Below, piece after piece: positions 6,490-10,394 of a DNA stretch of 10,394 nt. The translations under genes and the position numbers were made by a program. This DNA comes from an uncultured Bacilli bacterium (lineage in GTDB: Bacteria; Bacillota_I; Bacilli_A; RF39; UBA660): assembly GCA_947632295.1 (NCBI GenBank), contig CANROQ010000020.1, positions 1 through 10,394 on the forward strand, read 5' to 3'. The notes below the pieces were generated by a model. The model was not told the DNA's origin. It saw only the letters and a list, made by a program, of their open reading frames with translations, and did no database searches. How positions within the stretch are numbered: position 1 is the stretch's first letter; every line of letters starts with the position of its first letter.

Positions 6490-7743
6490 TTAATCTATCT
6501 TTGTTCCACATTCTGTACAAAATTTTCCAGTTGCTTCAGCCCCACAATTTGGACATTTTTTAACTTGTGGTTCAGCTTGAACTTCTTCATACTTAGTACC
6601 ACAATTTGTACAAAAATTACCAGTTACTTCAGTTCCGCAATTTGCACAAATCTTTTTATTTGAAACATCACCAGCTGGTGCTACATTATTAGTTGAAGCA
6701 GTATCAGCATTTGATCTAGCAAATGGATCACTCATTTGTTGAAATGAATTATTTTGTTGTTGATTATTAAATGGTGCTTGAGCTGCGCCACCAATCATAC
6801 CACCAGATGCCATATTCATCATACCAACACCCATAAATCCATTCATAGCGCCACCTTCATTTTTTGCAGCATCTTGAACAGCACTAGCATAAGCTCCAGT
6901 AAGTGTTCCTTGTTGCATGAATCTATTAGAACTTAATTCGTAGTTATCAATTTTCTTAGAAGATTCATCATCTGGAATAACTGATTCAACTGCAAAACTT
7001 ACAAGACTAATACCACGTCTTTTGATTGGTGCATCAAATTCTTTTGCTTCAAGCATTTTTTGAATTTCACCAGTTGCACTAGGCATTTCAAGGACAGGTA
7101 CTTTATGTTCACTATTACCTAATTCGTTTGCAATATTTTGGAAAGCAGCGATAACTTCAGAACGCATTTGCTCATTAATTTGCTCTCTTGTATAAATAGA
7201 TGCTGTTCCAGCAACTTCACGCATAAATGTCATTGGATCAGAAATTTTAAATGTATATTTACCATGACATTTAATTTCTACACGAAGTGGACTTACTGTT
7301 CCTGTCATTTGATTAGGAATTGGATGTGACCAATCTTGAAATGGAATTGGATTTGGTGTTCCAAATTTATTATCAAGTATTTCCTTTATATTAACATAAT
7401 AAACAGCTTGTTCTTTAGGTGGCACACCATTATATGTAAATCTTTGCCACATTTCTTTAAACATTGGACCAAATTGTCCAGCAAATAATGATGGTGATGT
7501 TGAAGCATCAAAAGTATAAATACCTTCTTCAGCTGTTGCATCTAAAATTTTACCACTATCCATTATGATAGCACATTGTCCAGGATTAACCTGAATTCTA
7601 CTTTTGGCTGAAATTTGTCCTGTCTTAGTTGTTTTTTTAATCATTAACGTATCGTTATTTAACTCATCACATTGAACAAAATCTTCCCATTGTTCATGTA
7701 AAGTTCCCCCTATTGCGCTTACTGCAGATTTAATTAAACCCAT
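6490..7743 (-). CDS. SPFH-domain protein with two C-terminal zinc ribbons (YdjI-like)
   Basis: A 417-residue protein of the SPFH/band 7 superfamily, of the type often labelled 'virion core protein' and represented by YdjI of Bacillus subtilis. The SPFH region spans about 30-275, with typical segments VNPGQCAIIMDSGKI (52-66), EEGIYTFD (72-79), a long strand-rich part around 110-170 and helix NEQMRSEVIAAFQNIANEL (190-208). There is no transmembrane segment. A Gly/Met/Gln/Asn-rich linker (about 290-360) leads to two tandem zinc ribbons, CANCG...CTNCG (366-382) and CPNCG...CTECG (397-413). In B. subtilis YdjI is encoded with PspA and membrane partners and takes part in envelope-stress scaffolding. 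Here a similar role with its two membrane neighbours is inferred. The ATG follows an AAAGAGG site. It begins 20 bases after the Tim44-like gene. Confidence 0.85.
   Translation of the reverse strand: MGLIKSAVSAIGGTLHEQWEDFVQCDELNNDTLMIKKTTKTGQISAKSRIQVNPGQCAIIMDSGKILDATAEEGIYTFDASTSPSLFAGQFGPMFKEMWQRFTYNGVPPKEQAVYYVNIKEILDNKFGTPNPIPFQDWSHPIPNQMTGTVSPLRVEIKCHGKYTFKISDPMTFMREVAGTASIYTREQINEQMRSEVIAAFQNIANELGNSEHKVPVLEMPSATGEIQKMLEAKEFDAPIKRRGISLVSFAVESVIPDDESSKKIDNYELSSNRFMQQGTLTGAYASAVQDAAKNEGGAMNGFMGVGMMNMASGGMIGGAAQAPFNNQQQNNSFQQMSDPFARSNADTASTNNVAPAGDVSNKKICANCGTEVTGNFCTNCGTKYEEVQAEPQVKKCPNCGAEATGKFCTECGTKID
6505..6648 (-). repeat. Tandem duplication encoding two zinc ribbons
   Basis: The two C-terminal zinc ribbons of the SPFH protein (6598-6648 and 6505-6555) are offset by exactly 31 codons. 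They share the pattern CxNCG-x(2)-TGxFCTxCGTK, and the DNA is also similar, for instance in the codons for TGNFCT and TGKFCT. This suggests an in-frame duplication. Confidence 0.6.
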
Positions 7744-7763
7744 TTTCTTACCTCTTTCTTTTT

Positions 7764-8480
7764 TTAAATTTGTGAAATATCATTTAATATCCACGTATGT
7801 TTTACTAAATCTATTACACCAGTTTGACAATAACTACAAACTTTAACTCCTAAATTTTTAATTGGAGCTCCACAATTTGGACAATTTAAAGCTATTCCAG
7901 ACTGGGTTTTGCTTACTTTAGAATCATCGATAATATAGATAAATTCTGTTCTAAAACAATCTTGTATTTTTTTATATGCATTATTATTTTTACGATATAA
8001 ATATTCAACTGAACTTTGAAATATAATCGAACACATACCAGCATTTTTTATATATTGATTAATAACTGTTCGATGAAATTTTATCGAATCATAATTTACT
8101 GTTTCACTATTTTTTAAATCGGCAATCCGACTCTTTATAAAATTAGAAATTTTTTCACTAGTCATTCCCATAGGACTTAATTGTTTATTTTCAATTGACT
8201 GTAGACATAATAAGATACTATTTTCAGCTAACTTTTTCATCTCGTCAATATTTAAATTAGGAAAATCTTTAACAATTTGTGGTAGATATATTTTATCCAT
8301 ACCAGCAACTGATCTAGGCTCATTAGCAAGTTTTACCTGTTGTTCCTTAATACCTTGAATTAGGCTAGCATTACCAAATGCTACTTTTGAGAATTCTCTT
8401 ATCCTTCTAACTATAAAAATAAACATGTAGAAAAATAGAAAAACGCTTAATATAAATATAATTAGAACTATTGTGCCCAT
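7764..8480 (-). CDS. Membrane-anchored Tim44-like protein with zinc ribbon (YdjH-like)
   Basis: A 238-residue protein with one N-terminal membrane segment (about 3-24) followed by RRIREF, so the rest should be cytoplasmic. Residues about 60-185 contain DKIYLPQIVKDFPNLNIDEM and a helix-strand pattern that I read as a Tim44-like (NTF2-fold) domain. The C-terminal zinc ribbon CPNCGAPIKNLGVKVCSYC has Cys200, Cys203, Cys215 and Cys218. This layout resembles YdjH-type proteins encoded beside SPFH/YdjI proteins in Firmicutes; the resemblance is from memory of the family. It is the first gene of a three-gene operon and has its own promoter. The ATG follows AAAGGAAG at a normal distance. It probably anchors or partners the SPFH protein at the membrane. 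The biochemical role is unknown. Confidence 0.7.
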   Translation of the reverse strand: MGTIVLIIFILSVFLFFYMFIFIVRRIREFSKVAFGNASLIQGIKEQQVKLANEPRSVAGMDKIYLPQIVKDFPNLNIDEMKKLAENSILLCLQSIENKQLSPMGMTSEKISNFIKSRIADLKNSETVNYDSIKFHRTVINQYIKNAGMCSIIFQSSVEYLYRKNNNAYKKIQDCFRTEFIYIIDDSKVSKTQSGIALNCPNCGAPIKNLGVKVCSYCQTGVIDLVKHTWILNDISQI

Positions 8481-8522
8481 AAAATCTTCCTTTAATATAA
8501 AATACCACTAAATATTACTAAG

Positions 8523-8552
8523 ATTATAACACACTTATTACTATAAATACAA
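8523..8552 (-). promoter_or_regulatory. Promoter of the Tim44-like/SPFH/zinc-ribbon operon
   Basis: Minus-strand TTGTAT (8547-8552) and TATAAT (8523-8528) lie 18 bases apart, and the -10 is extended (TGTTATAAT). The predicted start near 8516 leaves a leader of about 35 bases. No sign of an alternative sigma-factor (SigW-type) box is seen. Confidence 0.65.
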
Positions 8553-8565
8553 GATTTTTATTTTT

Positions 8566-9804
8566 TTAATTATTTTTTAAAATTTCTTCTTCTATACGCA
8601 TTAATTGATTATACTTGCAAATACGATCAGTTCTAGATAAAGAACCAGTTTTAATTTGCCCTAAATCAAGCCCAACTGCTAAATCAGCAATCGTCGTATC
8701 TTCAGTCTCACCACTACGATGGGAAATTATTGTTTTATAACCATGACTTCTAGCAAGTTCAATTGTTTCGATAGTTTCGGTAATTGTACCAATTTGATTG
8801 ACTTTTAATAAAATAGCATTACCAGCATGATTATCAATACCCATCTGTAAACATTTTTTATTAGTAACGAATAAATCATCACCAACTAATTGAATTTTAT
8901 CACCTAACTGTTCAGTAATTTTTCTAAAGCCTTCCCAATCGTTTTCATCGACAGGATCTTCGATTGAAATAATTGGATATTTACTAACTAGTTCTTTATA
9001 ATATTCGATTAATTCATCAGTAGTTAGGCTTTTACCTTCACCAACTAATTCATACTTACCATTTTTGTAAAATTCACTAGCAGCTACATCGATTCCCATC
9101 TTTACATCACGACCAGGTTCATAACCTGCTCTTTTAATTGCTTCCATAATAAGTTCAAAACCTTCGGAATTGCTTTCTAGATTTGGAGCAAATCCACCTT
9201 CATCACCAACACCAGTTGCTAGAGATTTTTCATTTAAAACTTTTTTCAAATTATGAAATACTTCAGCACCAATTCTAACTCTTTCATGAATAGTATCAGC
9301 TTGTGGAATAATCATAAATTCTTGAAAATCTAATTTATTATCCGCATGTGCTCCACCATTTATAATATTCATCATTGGAACAGGTAAAGTTTTACCATTA
9401 CCTATATATTTATAAAGTGGTAAACCTTTATATAAAGCAGCAGCCTTCATAGCGGCCATTGAAACGCCTAAAATAGCATTGGCTCCTAATTTTGATTTTG
9501 TATCAGTTCCATCTAAATTAATCATCGCATAATCTAATGTTTTTTGATCTAATACATCATAACCAATAACCAAATCGCGAATTACAGTATTAACATTTTC
9601 AACAGCTTTTAAAACGCCTTTACCTAAGTAACGATTAGCATCACCATCACGCATTTCCAAAGCTTCTCTTTCGCCAGTTGATGCACCACTTGGTACACAA
9701 GCACGACCAATTATACCACTTTCTAATATTACATCTACTTCTACTGTAGGATTTCCTCTTGAATCTAATATTTCTCTTCCTACTACATCTTTTATTTTTG
9801 ACAT
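8566..9804 (-). CDS. eno: Enolase (phosphopyruvate hydratase)
   Basis: Enolase converts 2-phosphoglycerate to phosphoenolpyruvate in glycolysis, in the cytoplasm, as a Mg-dependent oligomer. The 412-residue protein shows all expected sites: the N-terminal GREILDSRGNPTVEVDV, the loop SGASTGEREALEMRD, the catalytic GDEGGF (200-205, Glu202), the metal ligands Asp239 (MGIDVAASEF), Glu282 (SIEDP) and Asp309 (VGDDLF), the catalytic Lys334 (LLKVNQIG) and the signature SHRSGETEDT (361-370). The start is ATG 9804. An ATG five codons upstream has the GGAAGGTG ribosome site inside its own reading frame and is rejected. The C-terminus stops soon after KYNQLMRIEEEI, shorter than the roughly 430-residue bacillus enzyme, which has an extra tail. 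It stands alone, without gapA, pgk, tpi or gpm. No hairpin terminator follows, so some read-through into the next operon is possible. Confidence 0.98.
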   Translation of the reverse strand: MSKIKDVVGREILDSRGNPTVEVDVILESGIIGRACVPSGASTGEREALEMRDGDANRYLGKGVLKAVENVNTVIRDLVIGYDVLDQKTLDYAMINLDGTDTKSKLGANAILGVSMAAMKAAALYKGLPLYKYIGNGKTLPVPMMNIINGGAHADNKLDFQEFMIIPQADTIHERVRIGAEVFHNLKKVLNEKSLATGVGDEGGFAPNLESNSEGFELIMEAIKRAGYEPGRDVKMGIDVAASEFYKNGKYELVGEGKSLTTDELIEYYKELVSKYPIISIEDPVDENDWEGFRKITEQLGDKIQLVGDDLFVTNKKCLQMGIDNHAGNAILLKVNQIGTITETIETIELARSHGYKTIISHRSGETEDTTIADLAVGLDLGQIKTGSLSRTDRICKYNQLMRIEEEILKNN

Positions 9805-9809
9805 ATTTT

Positions 9810-9817
9810 CACCTTCC
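9810..9817 (-). promoter_or_regulatory. Ribosome binding site fixing the enolase start
   Basis: GGAAGGTG lies just ahead of ATG 9804, with the AAGG core 7 bases away. The upstream in-frame ATG (9819-9817) abuts this site and cannot use it. Confidence 0.75.
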
Positions 9818-9823
9818 ATATTA

Positions 9824-9852
9824 ATTATAACAGTTTTTCGTTATTTTTGAAT
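9824..9852 (-). promoter_or_regulatory. Enolase promoter
   Basis: An extended -10, TGTTATAAT (TATAAT at 9824-9829), has a weak -35 ATTCAA (9847-9852) at a 17-base spacing. The predicted start near 9817 leaves a leader of about 13 bases that begins at the ribosome site. Confidence 0.6.
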
Positions 9853-9887
9853 ATATTTTTAATTGTATTTACACTTTTTTATTAATA

Positions 9888-9918
9888 TTGGGATATTTTT
9901 TATAAATTGTGTTATAAT
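9888..9918 (+). promoter_or_regulatory. Promoter of the small lipoprotein gene
   Basis: Plus-strand TATAAT (9913-9918) is preceded by TGT (extended -10), with TTGGGA (9888-9893) 19 bases upstream as a partial -35. Transcription from about 9925 would begin at the GAGG ribosome site (9925-9928). This promoter diverges from that of enolase. Confidence 0.6.
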
Positions 9919-9935
9919 TATATTGAGGTTGATTG

Positions 9936-10232
9936 ATGATGAAAAAAATCTTATTAATTTGTTTAACAATTTCATTACTAAGTATAACTGGATGTGGAAA
10001 TAATACCAAAGTTTTAACTTGTAGTCAAAACGGCGAAACGACAAAAATAACTGTGAAAGATGGAAAAATCATTAAAAATGCTACTGGTGGCGAAGAAGAA
10101 AATATCACTGATGAAGAATGGGAAACATTAAAAAATTTCTATGAATTCACTGGTAAAGAAACAACTCAAGAAGTTGTTGATAAATTAAAAAATTTAAATG
10201 AAAGTATTGGATATACTTGTACAGTTAAATAA
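9936..10232 (+). CDS. Small lipoprotein of unknown function
   Basis: A 98-residue predicted lipoprotein. The N-terminus MMKKILLICLTISLLSITGC has a Lys-Lys head, a hydrophobic core and the lipobox ITGC, so Cys20 would be lipidated and the mature 79-residue protein anchored outside the membrane. The mature part is charged. Cys29 (KVLTC) and Cys95 (YTCTVK) near its two ends could form a disulfide. Between them are a strand-like segment (TTKITVKDGKIIKN) and an acidic helical segment (EENITDEEWETLKNF). I do not recognise the family. The start is ATG 9936, 7 bases from GAGG at 9925-9928; a TTG three bases earlier and an ATG three bases later are less well spaced. It has its own promoter and terminator, so it is a single-gene unit. 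Confidence 0.75.
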   Translation: MMKKILLICLTISLLSITGCGNNTKVLTCSQNGETTKITVKDGKIIKNATGGEEENITDEEWETLKNFYEFTGKETTQEVVDKLKNLNESIGYTCTVK

Positions 10233-10254
10233 CGAAATGATTCGTTATTTTTTT
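10227..10254 (+). terminator. Rho-independent terminator of the lipoprotein gene
   Basis: A perfect 10-bp stem AAATAACGAA/TTCGTTATTT (10227-10236 with 10241-10250) has an ATGA loop and is followed by TTTT. The stem begins within the last sense codon and includes the TAA stop. Confidence 0.85.
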
Positions 10255-10262
10255 AATATTTT

Positions 10263-10394
10263 ACTGTATGAACCAAATTCAAAACAAGTTTTGAATATTT
10301 AAGTTCACACTTAAATGTTTCTGCTTCATCGCCTTCGTTACCTACCTGCTCCACAGACTTAAAATCCGATAGTCGCTACCGTACTTGATTATTT
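10263..10394 (-). mobile_element. Putative IS200/IS605-type right end with TnpB guide-RNA region, partial
   Basis: From about 10263 to the window edge the DNA is visibly richer in G and C than its surroundings and folds well on the minus strand. A 6-bp hairpin CGGTAG/CTATCG with one G-U pair (10367-10381) is followed by GCAGGTAGG and GATGAAGCAGAAAC, then two abutting perfect hairpins. One minus-strand frame reads DFKSVEQVGNEGDEAETFK, which resembles the variable tails of TnpB transposon proteins, but an in-frame TAG lies nine codons into the visible part, before this peptide. A tnpB stop close to a structured 3' end is typical of IS605-family elements, whose right end doubles as the guide (omega) RNA. 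The tnpB body would lie beyond 10394. An unrelated structured RNA is the main alternative. Confidence 0.4.
10277..10316 (-). repeat. Two abutting perfect hairpins
   Basis: On the minus strand, ATTTAAGT/ACTTAAAT with a GTGA (GNRA-type) loop (10297-10316) is followed without a gap by ATTCAAAAC/GTTTTGAAT with a very small loop (10277-10296). They suit subterminal hairpins of a single-strand transposon end, or the 3' part of a structured RNA. There is no U-run after them, so they are not a standard terminator. Confidence 0.7.

Noticed and set aside
6124..7329. Plus-strand reading frames opposite the zinc-ribbon and SPFH genes
   Set aside because: Antisense shadows of clear genes, without ribosome sites or recognisable domains.
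9805..9819. Upstream ATG adding five residues to enolase
   Set aside because: Its own codons contain the ribosome site for the next ATG, and enolases start at MSKI-like sequences matching ATG 9804.
9859..10044. Minus-strand reading frame across the lipoprotein start
   Set aside because: It covers the divergent promoters and the signal peptide region and has a low-complexity composition typical of antisense AT-rich DNA.

Overview
The window comes from a strongly AT-rich, Gram-positive-type chromosome. Near-consensus TATAAT boxes, GGAGG-type ribosome binding sites, a bacillus-like enolase, a Zn-ribbon/SPFH/Tim44-like membrane cluster and a small lipoprotein all fit a low-GC Firmicute, plausibly an uncultured gut member of the Bacilli or a Mollicutes relative. 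Trp is encoded by TGG where I checked. The taxonomic placement is inference.

Positions 141-5281 (all minus strand) hold a complete four-gene restriction-modification operon. In transcription order it has two C5-cytosine DNA methyltransferases, an McrB-like AAA+ GTPase and an McrC-like PD-(D/E)XK nuclease. Two m5C methyltransferases followed by McrB/McrC-type restriction subunits is the architecture of the LlaJI family of Lactococcus. There the two methyltransferases each protect one strand of an asymmetric site, and the McrBC-like complex cuts unprotected DNA. This makes it a self-contained R-M system and not an orphan type IV McrBC. A consensus-like promoter precedes the first methyltransferase. 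A second, internal promoter candidate lies between the modification and restriction genes and could separate their timing.

Positions 5282-5624 are non-coding apart from the R-M promoter and a Rho-independent terminator belonging to the next operon. Positions 5625-8480 (minus strand) form a three-gene envelope operon: a membrane-anchored Tim44-like protein with a C-terminal zinc ribbon, an SPFH-domain protein with two C-terminal zinc ribbons, and a polytopic membrane protein with an N-terminal zinc ribbon. It resembles the PspA-associated ydjGHI group of Bacillus subtilis, but no PspA is present here. It has its own extended -10 promoter just behind the enolase gene.

Positions 8566-9804 (minus strand) encode enolase. 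Divergent from it is a small secreted lipoprotein of unknown function (9936-10232, plus strand), closed by a strong hairpin terminator. Beyond about 10263 the base composition and structure change. Two abutting perfect hairpins and a more GC-rich structured stretch look like the right end and guide-RNA region of an IS200/IS605 (TnpB-type) element on the minus strand, running off the window.

The nonamer TGTTATAAT occurs five times, always in intergenic DNA, and appears to be the favoured extended -10 promoter of this genome.
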